From contig CM055105.1 of the NCBI GenBank assembly GCA_029204225.1, forward strand, positions 17,247,353 through 17,311,352: a DNA stretch of 64,000 bases. Direction: 5' to 3'. This DNA is from Diphasiastrum complanatum. Its lineage: Eukaryota > Streptophyta > Lycopodiopsida > Lycopodiales > Lycopodiaceae. This document shows, piece by piece, positions 34,426 through 46,570 of this stretch (positions are counted from its first letter, which is position 1; every line of letters begins with the position of its first letter). The notes beneath the pieces are model-generated. The model ran no database searches, was not told the DNA's origin, and saw only the letters and a list, made by a program, of their open reading frames with translations. The position numbers and the translations under genes were made by a program.

Positions 34426-35667
34426 TGTAGTGCAGGCATCCCAAAGGGAGCCGGGAACCACGACTTAGCTTCCCAGCCTTCAACTCTTGCCATCCGAACC
34501 CACTTGACATACAAGCAGCCAACTCGCCAACAACGATCAGACTTAACCAACTTGAAGTTCCGAGGACCAACATTGAGATCCAACTTGGTGCCATGCCAGA
34601 TCGGGGGTCCCGATGTGGGTGACTTCCCTCCAAGCAAGCCGCCCGACATACATCAAACTTAACCAACTCGAAGCTTCGTTACAAACGAGTAACATCCATT
34701 CCAAGCAAGCGGTCTGACTTACATCAGACTTAACCAACTGAAAGCTTCCACGAGCGCTGGAAGCCAACATGGCGCCATGCCAGATTGGACAGCCATAAAC
34801 AGGTAACATCCACCCAAGCAAGCCATCCAACTCAGCCGACAGGTTAGAGCCCGTTCCCCAAGAGCTTAACCCATTCACGTTCATGCAAGGAACACTCAGA
34901 ACCACAAGACGCGACAGATATGGAAACAACCAGTTCCTGGACCAAATGGTCCCGACAGCATACCGCTGGCGCCACAGACCGAATGGTCCCGACGACATAC
35001 CGCTGGCGTCCCGGGATACGACCCTCAGCTATGTGCCAAGTTAAAAATTTGAAAGCGGCCTTACAACTGGCGCTTTTACCGAACACTGAAACCCAGAAGG
35101 TAATCAGAGTCAGTTTGAGAAAAATCCCACTTTATTGATAAATCTGAGAAGGTTACATTTCAAGTGTGTGACCGACCCTAGTCTCCGGGGCGCTAGCATG
35201 CCAAGGCGAGAGCCATGACAACATTCCAGCAAGGGAGGCTGAGACTTGGTTGGAGCTCGCCCTGAGTCGCAACCCGCACTCCCCTATAGTATTGGTGTGA
35301 TTCGGCACCCCCCCTCATACCAAGCACTCTACCCAAGCTGGTAAAGCACGTTTTTCTCTCTCTAGGATTTTCTCTTTCTAGAAAGTCATTTTCTCTCTCT
35401 AGATTTTACTGATCCCCAGGCTTCCTTTAATCATGCCTAGATCGTGTGAGGTGATTGCACATCGATCTGAGCTCTCTGGACTTCGCTAGAACCGATCAAA
35501 GATTTTCAGCCATAGGAACTTGGCGCCGGCTGGATTCTGGTCACAGTGGCGCCGGGAGCGGCGCCGGCGCCATTGGCGCCAGGAGCAGCAGGGGCGTTGC
35601 TGGCGCCGGGGACATAGCTGGCGTCGATGGCGCCGGAATTAAAGCTTATAAAGGTAGCTTTACAACA
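34426..35667 (-). mobile_element. Solo LTR F of the non-autonomous family
   Basis: 1,242 bp with complete TG...CA ends and a perfect 5-bp target duplication CATAC (34,421-34,425 and 35,668-35,672). No PBS, interior or second LTR, so it formed by intra-element LTR recombination. The empty site is preserved nearby in the duplicated segment (36,014 on), where CCCATACACATGCGC runs uninterrupted. Confidence 0.96.
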
Positions 35668-36182
<515 letters not shown>

Positions 36183-36289
36183 GTCTAAAATGTATAGCCA
36201 ATTTACCAATTATAATCAATTTACACAGAGCACAAGAAAGTTGCAAGAAATTGAATCAAAGAACCAATCTTGAGAATGCAAAAAGTTTT

Positions 36290-36480
36290 AAAATAATATT
36301 TGCAAACTAATGTAATAACACTTACGACAAAAGACACGTATGAATTTTGAATTACCTAAGCATAAACTAAAAAAAACCTTAGCGTTGCTCTGTGTTGTAT
36401 TATCACATAACGCTTTTGCTTTCAGCCACCTCGTAGCATAATCCATTGCAACCACAAAGTGTGTATGACCATTCATAAAA
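36290..36480 (-). pseudogene. Ty3/gypsy integrase core scrap
   Basis: The minus strand reads SFMNGHTHFVVAMDYATRW then LKAKAL, matching the integrase segment usually written as HxFILVAxDYxTKWVEAxAL, with the second part decaying. Only about 50 residues are recognisable, with no LTR nearby. Confidence 0.65.
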
Positions 36481-36725
36481 GACAGTGAAATTTTTACCAG
36501 AGTCTAGACATTTTTAGAGTAAATCAATTGCGAGTTCTTTTCTCAAAACAATATTGATCATGCCAACTAATATTTCTTGGAATATATTTTCTTAAATGAC
36601 TCAAAGCGATGTATATTCTCCATGAATTTGATCAATCTAAATGCCTCAAAACCAATCTCACACCACTTGAGTTGAAAATTAATTTTTTTTTTTTTGACAA
36701 TTTTGCCAAATGACTAAAAAATAAG

Positions 36726-36778
36726 ATACGCATGGGAGCACCTCTTTTAAAAAATAAAAGAGGTGCTCCCATGTGTAT
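36726..36778. repeat. Tight hairpin, 24-bp arms and 5-bp loop
   Basis: Left arm 36,726-36,749 and right arm 36,755-36,778 are inverted copies with one mismatch (core CATGGGAGCACCTCTTTTA), separated by AAAAA. It may be a foldback element end or a recent inverted duplication. Confidence 0.9.
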
Positions 36779-37615
36779 CTATAACTCAAAAAGTACTAGC
36801 CCAAATCAGCCGTTGACCACATCAATAGATATGTCTCATCAAGAGCTAGAAAGCACACAAGGCTCCAAGCAAAGCTTTTTGATTTGGGAACAAAATTTTT
36901 ATAATAATTTATCTTGGCTTTTGAGCTAATAAAACAAACCAAATCCAAACCAACCTATTTCCACTCTAGTTTATCCTATTTAGAGACCTTGATTGCTCAA
37001 GATTGATGCAAAATTGTTTCAGATGCAATTTCAGCATACTTCTTCATGAGATTCACAATATCAAGTCATATAAGATATTACTCATCAAAGCTCTAGTACC
37101 ATGATAATTAATAGAGGAACAACGATATTTAAATATTGCGACCAATGAATCTAAGTTGTTGAGATTTTAGATTTACAACTCGTATTTCCACTCCAAGATT
37201 AAGACTAGCAGAGCCCAACTATGCTACTTAATCTTGTGGAAAAATCAGATCCAAAATGCACTTAATGGATCAACAAGATCTTGGCCTAATTTGGCTGCAC
37301 ATCTAGATTTAGCTACAAGATAGAAATCATCACTTTACACATGCTAGAATTGCATAAATCATTATCTGATCATAAGCACTTAGATACAGTAAGGTACTAT
37401 TGTCTCTGTCCGTACAACAACAGCATCCTACTATCCTTCACACATGTGGATTGAAGATCAACAACAAAAATGACATTCTGCACACTAGAAATCAAGCATT
37501 AGGGGAGTTTTGAGCTCCAGAATGACCTTATAAGAATTTGTGCAAATATCCCGTTTGTATTATTAAAATATCACAATACTATTTTCGACTAATACCTTTG
37601 ACTTGCCATAATTTT
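36779..37615. other. No gene seen
   Basis: AT-rich, only short frames, no motif. It lies downstream of the minus-strand pseudogene at 37,616-39,161 and may include its former 3' flank. Confidence 0.4.
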
Positions 37616-39161
37616 TTAACCGTGGTACTTCATCAAAAAGCTTAGCTCGGCCTTGGCTTTTTGAAAATGGGTTCTAAATTGTTCAAGAAGCTGCCCACTC
37701 TTTTTATCTTCAGAACTCTGTGAAAAATAGAAGTACACTTATGCTAAGCATGGCTTTGTCAAATGTTAACTACCAACTTCTGATGAACTTATGCTAAGCA
37801 TAAATAAAAATCTTAAAAAGAATAATTTAGAAATATTTGAGAACATTAGAAATCCACTTATGCTAAGCATGACATTCAAATGTTAAATTTGTTACTAGTG
37901 ACATGAACTTATGCTAAGCATGAATGTTGATCCTAAAAAATAATAATATAAAAGAAAATAACTGACAATAGAAATACACTTATGCTAAGCATGAATGATA
38001 ATCTTAAAAACAATTATCTAAAAGAGAAGTAAGAAAATTAGAAATACACCTATGCTAAGCATGGGTCTCTCAAATGCTAAACTTGTACTTAAAAGTGATA
38101 AAAACTTATGCTAAACATGAATAATGATGTCAAAAATAACAATTTAAAAAATAGAACAAACACTCATGCTAAGCATAAACAGTGTTTGCAAATCGGTAAT
38201 CTAAAATTAAAATTTGTAAGAGAACCTTACTATATCCCTGAATAAAATAAGAAATCTTTGGAGCTCTTCATCTTTTGAGCTGTTTGGGTACAGCCTTTGG
38301 CATTTTTCCCAATTCTTGCAGTTGAGGCTCTTTACCATAGTCTCTTGCACTTTCATAAAAAGCTTGTGTCTGAAAAAAAAAACTATAATGATTAGATTGA
38401 AGCTTTTACATATGAGTTAAAAATAAGAATTTAGAATTAAATTATCTCAGCAAGGCTGAGCTGTCCATCAGCAACTCTCAACAGGACACTCACAACAACA
38501 TCCTTTGATGAGATGCCTTGCATATTTTTTCATTCTGATATCCCCATATCTTGGGGGATCGGGGCAAGAGTGAATTGTGTGGATTTCTTTTTGGTGGAAG
38601 ACGACCCTTTTGGAAGTTGTCCCTTTATTTCAAATATGTCCCACTTGTCAAAAAATTTATCGACAAGGTCCCAAAACTGAAACAAAAAAAGTTTGTTAGA
38701 GGATTTTATAATGATTTATAAACATGAAATAACAGGAAAAATAATAAGACCAAAAATTACCTGCCCCTTTCGGAAGGCCAATTGAAAAAAATTATCATAC
38801 TTCGTCAATGAGGAGGCTGGATTTTTTTCATCGAATGGTAACCAAGTCTCATGTGCACAAAGGCACTTCAACTGTATGTTTGTTTTATCCCCTTCTTTGT
38901 GAAGCCTCAGGTACTCCTTAAGAATAAATGTTGTGGCTTGAATTTTTTTGGTTTCATGAATCAGGTAGCGCATTTTTGCTACATCCCTACTTGTCGACTC
39001 AAGATTGATTCTTGCCCCAGGTAGATTTAAGCTAGAAGTTTTTTCAAGGAGGTAGGATGTACGCCCTTGGGAGTCATGGATTTATAGCATCTTGGTTTTG
39101 GTGGGGAGGAGGCATCTTGGGTTTTATCCAAAGCCCTAGGTTTACTCCTTGGAGTTGACAT
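37616..39161 (-). pseudogene. Four-exon pseudogene of unknown family
   Basis: Assembled by eye from phase-consistent frames and splice signals on the minus strand. Exon 1 is 39,161-38,761 (ATG; KMRYLIHETKK, WLPFDEKNPAS, FFQLAFRKGQ; donor CAG|GTAATT). Exon 2 is 38,676 to about 38,445 (acceptor TTTGTTTCAG; FWDLVDKFFDKWD, APIPQDMG, SSKDVVVSVLLRVADGQ). Exon 3 is 38,369-38,231 (acceptor TTTTTCAG; KNWEKCQRLYP; donor GTAAGG). Exon 4 is 37,717-37,616 (acceptor TTTTTCACAG; QFRTHFQKAKAEL; stop TAA). Defects: a frameshift in an A-run near 39,045, an in-frame TGA near 38,535, and no GT donor at the end of exon 2. Phases across exons 1-2 and 3-4 fit. I do not recognise the family. Confidence 0.65.
37741..38175. 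repeat. Eight-copy ATGCTAAGCAT array in the pseudogene's third intron
   Basis: The palindromic 11-mer ATGCTAAGCAT, usually preceded by CACTT or AACTT, starts at 37,741, 37,791, 37,860, 37,911, 37,982, 38,052, 38,107 (one change) and 38,165. Spacings of 50, 69, 51, 71, 70, 55 and 58 reflect two alternating unit types: a short one containing CAAATG(T/C)TAA and a long A-rich one ending in AGAAATACACTT. The palindrome is better conserved than the spacers. Confidence 0.93.
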
Positions 39162-42100
39162 TAGCCCAGTTCCAATAGAGTGGAATCAGGTGTTAGGCTG
39201 TCCTTTTGAGTAGAGGAAGCCAAGCCATTGCGAAAGGATAATGATTTCACGGATTTATTAAGCGCAGGGTAAAACTTGCTAGAACAACATTTCGCGTTTC
39301 TTCTTTTCTGTTTGACTCTTTGTTTGTGCCTGAAACCTGCCTGGGTAAATTTCCACCGTAGAGATCCGCTTGTTTTCCTAACATCTTCAACCAAATTTTT
39401 TGGAAGAATCCATGTACAAATGGTAAATAGAAATGCAACGCTGAAGTAGCAGTGATATCCGCTGCATTTAAAAAAAAGCGAAGTGGTTTGCAAGGAGGAT
39501 AGTCCACTCCCTGTGGATGTGCTACAAAAGGCTATGGTAATTATGACAAAAGCACCGTCTATACAAGTACCAAAAACCTTCTCTTTCTACTCATTTGTGT
39601 TTAGATCTTTGGCTTCCATTATGACTAATGAAAATGAAGAATAATGGTATTAAGTATCCCAGGGGATGCAAGAAACAACCAAAATGGGTCTTCTTGAATT
39701 GCATCATGTCATGTCTTCAAGCTTGGAAGCCTAATTGTGAAAATGGTAAGAGACCTATTTGTCACATATTGTTGTCTTATAGACATTGCTAGGACTATTC
39801 TTTTGATCCGATGGAGTCATCTTTTGTCTTCAAATATCCATTATGCTATTTTTATTATTCCGCACTTTTCTTGATGGCAGGATAGGTTAAAAACCAGTAA
39901 CACTGAGAGGACATTACCACAGAGACAACATCTACGGTCATTTCTCTACAGATTGAAGCCTGGATAATTTAGACAATAGTGCCACACTTTTAGCTAAATT
40001 CTTCACTGGCTTAACTCGAAGTAACTCATTCCCTGACATGATTTATTTGCATCCATATTGCGGTGGGCTCAATGTGTTCTTAATATATATAAGGATGAGG
40101 ACAATGGATTGGACAAGGATATGACAAAAGTCATGGACTGTTGTAAAGAAGTAAAAGAAAGGCAAGCATCTCCAGAGCAGGTAATTATATAGAAAGGTGA
40201 TGGAAATGGCTGGAAGAGTCTTTTGAAGACAGCCATATTCATGCCCCCATTTTGGGTTTGTGCATGTTCTGGGCACTTTCAAGTTCTAAATAAGAGATTT
40301 TTGAGCTGTGTCTTTAACAAGAAGGTGCTCCACAACCTCTGCCCAACCTCTGCCCATGTGAAAAAAAAACTTTTTTTAGAAGCTCATGTTTGCATCAGTG
40401 TGTTTTAATCATTCAATTTTTAAGAAGTGAGAAATGATAGAGACGATCCATGAAAAAATGGGTGTGAGGTTCTTTATAAAATTTTCAAAAAGTGTTCACA
40501 AAGTGCAAAAGTCTAGATCTTGTAAATGAAAGCCTATTTGATTTAATGGAAAATGCTCGAGCTCTACAATCAACGCATGCATTGTTTAGAAAGACGAGCA
40601 TGTTGTAGTAGAACTAAATACTAAGTTAATAGAACTCATTAAAATGAGAATGAAATTCCTTCAGTTTTGTCGGATGATTTTGAGGAGAGGAAAATATACA
40701 AATGATGAAGACTATTATTCCATTGTCCAATGAATCACAACCTCCTACCAGTGGAAAGTTTCATGACACGTGGGATCTGTCAGATGTTTTAGTCCAAGTT
40801 TATCAAATTTTGATAGATAATGTTATTGCAATTGAGGCAACAATTACAGTTATTGATGCTCTTGTTGAAAAATAGAAAGACCCAAATGAGCTTGATAATT
40901 TTTGGGCATTGTAGAATGTACTCTTCTTTCTATAAATTTTTTTTTATTGTTATCTATTTCTCATTGTTATTTATATAATATTTATGTCATAAGAGCCCAA
41001 ACAATGTAGGAAATAAAGGAATCCTTTATAAACACCTAGATTACTCATAATTTGCTCCTTGTAAGCTTTGTTGTATTGAAAGCTTATCTCAACTACATTC
41101 TTATATAATCTTTGTCCTGCATCTCTTATTTCCTTAGGAACACTAAATAATTCTATGCTACGCCATATTTTATTTCTAGAAACAAATTCGAATCACTCAT
41201 TAAAGTCTATATTTTCTCTTTTTTGAAATGTTATGACTCTCAATACAATATCTATTTTGTTTTAGCAAAATGTTTAGCTTTAGCTAAATGGATTTCACCA
41301 TCTATGTATATGAGGTGTTTCCCTATATCTTTCACTTTTTGCAGAGCCTCTTTTCTTTCATCATTTGTACAAAGGTGAGGTCTTCATCCAAAAAGATCTT
41401 GGTATCTTTTAATCTATATCTTTGACACATTACATCTCGTCGAGACTCCAATGAGGTGAAGCGTAGGACCTAGCGGTCTTCATCCAGAAAGATCTTGCTA
41501 TTTTTCAGTCTATATCTTTGACGTGGTAAATCTTGTCAAAACTCCAACGAGGTGAAGCGTAGGACCTAGGATCCATTTTAAGAATCGCCTCTCTTATATT
41601 GGAACCTAACTAAAGTAGCCACCTATGCTAAAAGTTTTCTTTGAGTGTTACTTCATCAAATTGTATGGATCTTCATGAAAATGAGGTATGGCATTGTACC
41701 ACATGGCAAGAGATGCCACTTATAGGCACATATGGCAAGCCTTCCATGTAAAAAGGATTTGGGGCTCAGAATCCACTAGGGCCAAAGCCCAAGCGTGCTT
41801 TTTATCATGGGATTGTACCACGTGGCAACAGATGGTTCTTCATAGGCACATATGGCCTAGGCCTTGGTGAGCTCTCAACCACAAATCCCCTTTCGTCCGA
41901 TCTTTCCATGTACAAAGGATTTGGGGCTAAGAACCCACTAGGACCAAAGCTTCAACGACCTTTTAATATATGAGGCATTTCAAGCATATATGATGTATGA
42001 GGTAACATCCCTATCAAGCCAATTCACATGTCAAATCATCAATCAAAACATGGAGAGGTTACTAGGACCAATACCATTGTTGCGAGGAATAAGTCCATTC

Positions 42101-44134
42101 GAAAAAGATGTTACATGAGCTACAGAAGTTGTTAAGAAAAGGTTGTCCTCGTGTTACTTGTTTTTCTAGCACAAAATTAACTTTCTTTTCTTTTGTTTCA
42201 CAAATAAGTTAATTGGTTGAATATTATGTATGAAGGGCTGTGTGTATATTATATAGGGAGTTTGGGCTCCCTTGCTGCACATTACATGCCTCTCCCATGG
42301 ATTTATTTTGAAAGTAACATGAGGCATGAATGTTATTGAAAATGAGTAGCTTGAGGATGATAATCTATTGTTGAACATGTGATTGGGGTTGCGCAAGATA
42401 CAAACATTGTTTGCTTAAATGGTGGCCTTTTTCTTTAACTCTTGCTTCTATCCATCTATTAAAATTGAATTGTTAACACTACAAAATCACTTATCCATGA
42501 TGTTTATTGTTTCATTCAAATATCCATCTTTAGTAGAACATTGAAGGTACATAACATGCTAAGATGATGTTATTATTTTTGAATTCTTGATTTCTTTTGT
42601 TTCTAAAATTTGCAATGTCTTGAGAGAGGTGGTTTGTCTTATACTGAATTGTTATTGTTAACGCTGCGAAGTTACTTACCCACATAATTTTTTCCTTTCC
42701 AATACACTTTCCACTTTGGGCTTCTAAACCCTCCACATTGTCACTCAATCTTCTAGGATTCACAACTTGATCCCAACAATGATATGCAACAACACTATCC
42801 AACAAGACTACCCCCTTGCAATCTATTTGTTTTCAGTAATCATATTGTCTCCATACTTGGTAGATTTTGAAGATTCTGCATCGTGCTCTTACATGTAGCA
42901 TTTTCACTTTGCCATTTGCAGTGCCTATAAATGGCCTCTTATAATATAAAAATATACAAATTACCAATTGAAAAATTATATTTCAAATAAAAGACACCCA
43001 ATAAGTCCTATTTGTTATGGCCTTTAACTAGCTAGTGATAGATAGAGTTCTTATCCAAATCTAAACTAGTGATAAACAATGTTATGATCCAACAAGACTG
43101 CCTAACCATAGTTAGCTCTTGTTCAATCCTTTAGACACTGATCTTCTCACAACATTACTCTTGTACCTTTCCCTCGGCTCCCATGGATTCCATGGTCATT
43201 AAAAATATTCCCTTCTTCCCAATTCACTTCTTCACACGAGCATGCACACAAAATGCTGACACCAATGCTATGTAATGTTAAGACTTCTTTGCGGCAGGTT
43301 TGTGAGATACAAGTATCTATGCAACTTTGAACTTGGCTTTTGGCTTATGGATATTCATCATCTTTTTTTATTCCATTGTTCTATATTAAAAAAAGCATGT
43401 GATTTTAGGATTTAATTGTCAATACAGACAACCCCTGCTACTAGCAAAAATTCTTCAATCTACCACAAACATGTGGAGAATTCCTCCCATCCAAAAGGTT
43501 GGTAAATGACGGGAACTCTAATTCACCTCACAGATGCACAGGCAATTCATGATTTGCAAATCGAATCACGAATTGTCTCAAAAGTCATGATTCGTGATTG
43601 GGAAAAAAAAAATCTGGTAATTACATGTAATATGGGTATCAGTAGAAAGAGAAAAAATAGAAGACTAACATTAGATGGGTTTCCAATAGTTTTAACTCCA
43701 ATTCTGGGCAGTTAGGTATACCATCCTGATATATTTATACCTTAGTGTTTTCACTCCACAAACCAACCCAAAACATCCACATTAGTCTCCATAAAATTAT
43801 CTCACTCAACATATCAAATGACAAATACAAGAGGCCATATTGATGTAGAAACAATACTTCTGAAAAGCTATATAGAGGTGCCATAAAGAAATGTTGAATT
43901 CGCAAGTGAAAATTGCCTGTGCCCCATGGGGGCACCAAGAAGGCAAACGAGCTGTATTGAAAATTAAATCGTTACATAACTTTTCTAATCAAATAAACAG
44001 TTGTAAAACAGTACCTCGAGATCTCTGCAAGGATGCCCAAGGAAACAAACAATTTGCTCAGAAGTGGTAACTCAAGATCTCTACTAACACCATGAAACAA
44101 AAGGTGGAATTGTCTTACTTGCCCCCTAGGATAC
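39162..44134. other. Long gene-poor stretch
   Basis: No supported gene. Minus-strand frames at 39,161-39,507 lie just upstream of the pseudogene's first exon and may be its decayed 5' region. A plus-strand run around 40,700-40,880 is open but unrecognised. Local duplications occur at 41,379-41,571 (96-bp unit, twice) and loosely at 41,690-41,960. A short inverted repeat (AATCACGAAT/ATTCGTGATT) lies near 43,563-43,600. Confidence 0.45.
41379..41571. repeat. 96-bp tandem duplication
   Basis: The segment GGTCTTCATCCAAAAAGATC (41,379) recurs at 41,475 with several changes, each copy ending GAAGCGTAGGACCTAG. Confidence 0.88.
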
Positions 44135-44528
44135 TGTTACGAGACCGTAACAGTACCAACCCAACATCTAGGTATGCATATGCATATGCATGTGTCCGCA
44201 TGGGCATTACTGGCCCTCATACCAACTGCCAGTCTGAGGGCCAGTAATGCCCATGCGGACACATGCATACGCATGCAGACACATGGGACGCATGCGTCCG
44301 CATGCATGACAGAGTCTGGGGCCATGCAGCCCATCAGTGATGGACTGGCACCCCCACATGCAACAGTAATCTAGTGCATGCAGCATGAACAGTGGGTGTT
44401 GGCAGTAACTCCCACCTACCATTCCCATGCATACTCACACTGGGCTAGGAGGGGTATTCTCTAAGAGAGTGCATTGGCTGGGTGGATCAGACTAGCTTTG
44501 CCTTCCTGTTGTTACGTTGTTCCTAACA
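44135..44528 (+). repeat. 5' LTR of the deletion derivative
   Basis: 394 bp, TGTTACGAG...GTTCCTAACA. Its last ~140 bp match 46,571-46,718. It contains a 35-bp perfect inverted repeat. Confidence 0.82.
44185..44269. repeat. Perfect 35-bp inverted repeat with 15-bp loop, inside the LTR
   Basis: Arms 44,185-44,219 and 44,235-44,269 (core TGTCCGCATGGGCATTACTG and its complement) are perfect inverted copies. The surrounding region is also rich in ATGCAT/GCATGC strings. Confidence 0.96.
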
Positions 44529-44541
44529 TTGCTATCAAAGC
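44529..44541 (+). other. Degenerate primer-binding site
   Basis: TTGCTATCAAAGC follows the LTR end and differs from TGGTATCAGAGC at two positions, as expected for a decayed iMet-type PBS. Confidence 0.65.
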
Positions 44542-45195
44542 TATAGTCGATTCATGTGCCATCAGTCAAGGAATTGGGAAATTAGAGAGAGGAGAATTTT
44601 GGGCAGCTTGGAGGGCGCACTTCTCTCAGCTTTTTCAGCGCATTTCTATTGAGACCTGAGCGCACTTCTGCGGCCAGTCATCAAGCCATTTATGAGGCAC
44701 TCTGACAAGGAGATGGGAAGCGTTTTTCAAGACTAACGGAGCGCGCTTTGAAAGGTAGTCTGGGAGCTACAGCGCTTTCTTCCACCTCAAATTTGGGCGA
44801 TTACAAGGCAGTCAATCCATCGTTTTTGAGAAGGGGATCCAGCACACTTTCAGTGCATTTCCAGCAGCCTGTCAGATTTAACATCTGCTCCTTTTTGACA
44901 AGAAAATCAGTGTCCATGTAGTAAACCCTCTGTGGTAATTTGCCAAGATTTAACACCAGAATCCGGCAAGATTGGGCACCTGTTTTCAGCGCTCTATTTA
45001 CAGATTTCCAGCGCTTTTTTCTCATCATTCCATTGCACAGTTGGTAGCACGAATTTACTGCACCAAAACCCACTTTTTTGTGGCAAATTTTAGCGCTGAC
45101 AGAAATTGAATCGGACGCACATGTTCCACCAATCTTTTTTGTTCATATCCATCAAGACTGGGCGCATTTTTTTCAGCTGATCCAGCGCACCTCCA

Positions 45196-45870
45196 GTGAC
45201 CTCAAAGAGCCCAAATAGTACATTTATAGCAAGGATTTGGGCCACTAAAAATATTTTTGTTTTTGCCATCCTTATTGGCTTTATCCAGGTTAAGGATTTC
45301 GGCTATTTTTGTGATGTTTTCGGGAGTCCTCCGCTCCGCTTTGTAGCCGGCCTTTGTGCCATCATTAATTTTCCGCACGATCAACGCTTCCAATTGGAGC
45401 TAGATCATGTGCATCAAACCCCCCCCCCCCCCCCCCCCCCCTCTTTGTTCCACCTCCGTTTATCCCTTCATCTTCACAACACCAGCAGGTACGGTACGCG
45501 CCAGAGTACCAGCCAACAGGATCAGAGAAGCCTTCCGACGCCCTCGCAGAGCATATTAAGCACTGCCAAACTACCACCGCCATACTTCCTGACGCCCTCC
45601 GCCTCGCTTATAACGAGCTCAGATTACGACTGCCACCAGTATCATCCAGCGACACTCATTGTCTACTATAATGCAGCCTTGGCGCATTATAATGCCATTG
45701 TCCAAGATCCATCCATCAGGCATCCTTGCCAGATTTCTGACTTTCCATTCATCGAATCCGCCTCCACCTTCGACTACCACCAATTTCAGCTAACCTTCCC
45801 TCACTTCGACCTTCAAACTGGCGGAGATCGCACCTTCGACCAAGATCTTCTGTATGACTCTCAGGCATAA
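45196..45870 (+). other. 224-codon open frame of uncertain status inside the deletion derivative
   Basis: An open plus-strand frame spanning a 23-bp poly-C tract (45,419-45,441), which encodes a Pro run. It has Ser/Pro/His-rich sequence and no gag, protease or zinc-knuckle motif. It sits where gag would be expected. It may be a diverged gag-position frame or chance; the homopolymer makes the frame itself uncertain. Confidence 0.3.
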
Positions 45871-46014
45871 GCCACTACAACCTCTCAGATCGATCCTAAC
45901 ATGCCCAAACTCGAGATTGCATCTCCTCCTCGCGGCCTCTCACCACCTCGCGCCAGTTCTCCTCCTCGTGCCTCTTCTCCACCTTCACCTCCTCTTCTCC
46001 ACCCAAGAGGATAT

Positions 46015-46499
46015 GCTTCGTGCATACATCAGCAAAAAGCAGATTAATTGGGAGGAATATCTCTCGATATTAGAGTTTGCTTATCACAGTACTAAACATT
46101 CAGCTACGGGATACAGCCCATTCATGCTGATGTATGGTTTTCAGCCATGCTCGCCCACATCAGCAGGGTTTAAACATGAAAAAGTTGAAGCAGCAAAAAA
46201 CTTTTTAGAAGACCTAAACCAGATGGTAGAACATGCTAAGCGTAGTATTAGGCAAGCCTATAAGCATTATGCAGATCCACACAGACGGGATGTATAGTTC
46301 TCCTCTGGTGAGAAAGTCTTTCTTCAAGTCTCAGATGACTCTAAAACTCTCAAAACAGGAGTGTGTGCTAAGTTATCTCCTAGGTATTATGGTCCGTTTA
46401 CCATTATTAAGAGAATAGGCGAAGTTTCCTATGAGCTAGAACTCCCGACCAATACTAAAGTCCATCCAGTTTTCCATGTCAGTCGGTTACGAAGGGCTT
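46015..46499 (+). pseudogene. Ty3 integrase catalytic-end and C-terminal fragment
   Basis: Reads MLRAYISKKQINWEEYLSI, then EFAYHSTKHSATGYSPFMLM, then HADPHRRDV-type sequence with a stop near 46,297. After that stop come [14 protein letters not shown] (the GPF module) and [11 protein letters not shown]. It closely parallels residues about 200-380 of the integrase at 57,307-58,641. RT and most of integrase are deleted. Confidence 0.88.
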
Positions 46500-46570
46500 T
46501 AACGAATTGATCTCTGCTATAAACTGTGTATTCAGTAAACCATTCTCTGCGAGAAGTCATGTGTTGGGTA

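Noticed and set aside
16021-35667. Recurrent 60-150-codon open frames repeated in several places at 16-35 kb
   Set aside because: They recur because the LTR recurs, lie on both strands, and match no protein. They are shadows inside LTRs.
44185-44269. MicroRNA precursor
   Set aside because: The arms are perfect, the segment lies within an LTR, and no typical mismatch pattern is present; without small-RNA data this is not supported.
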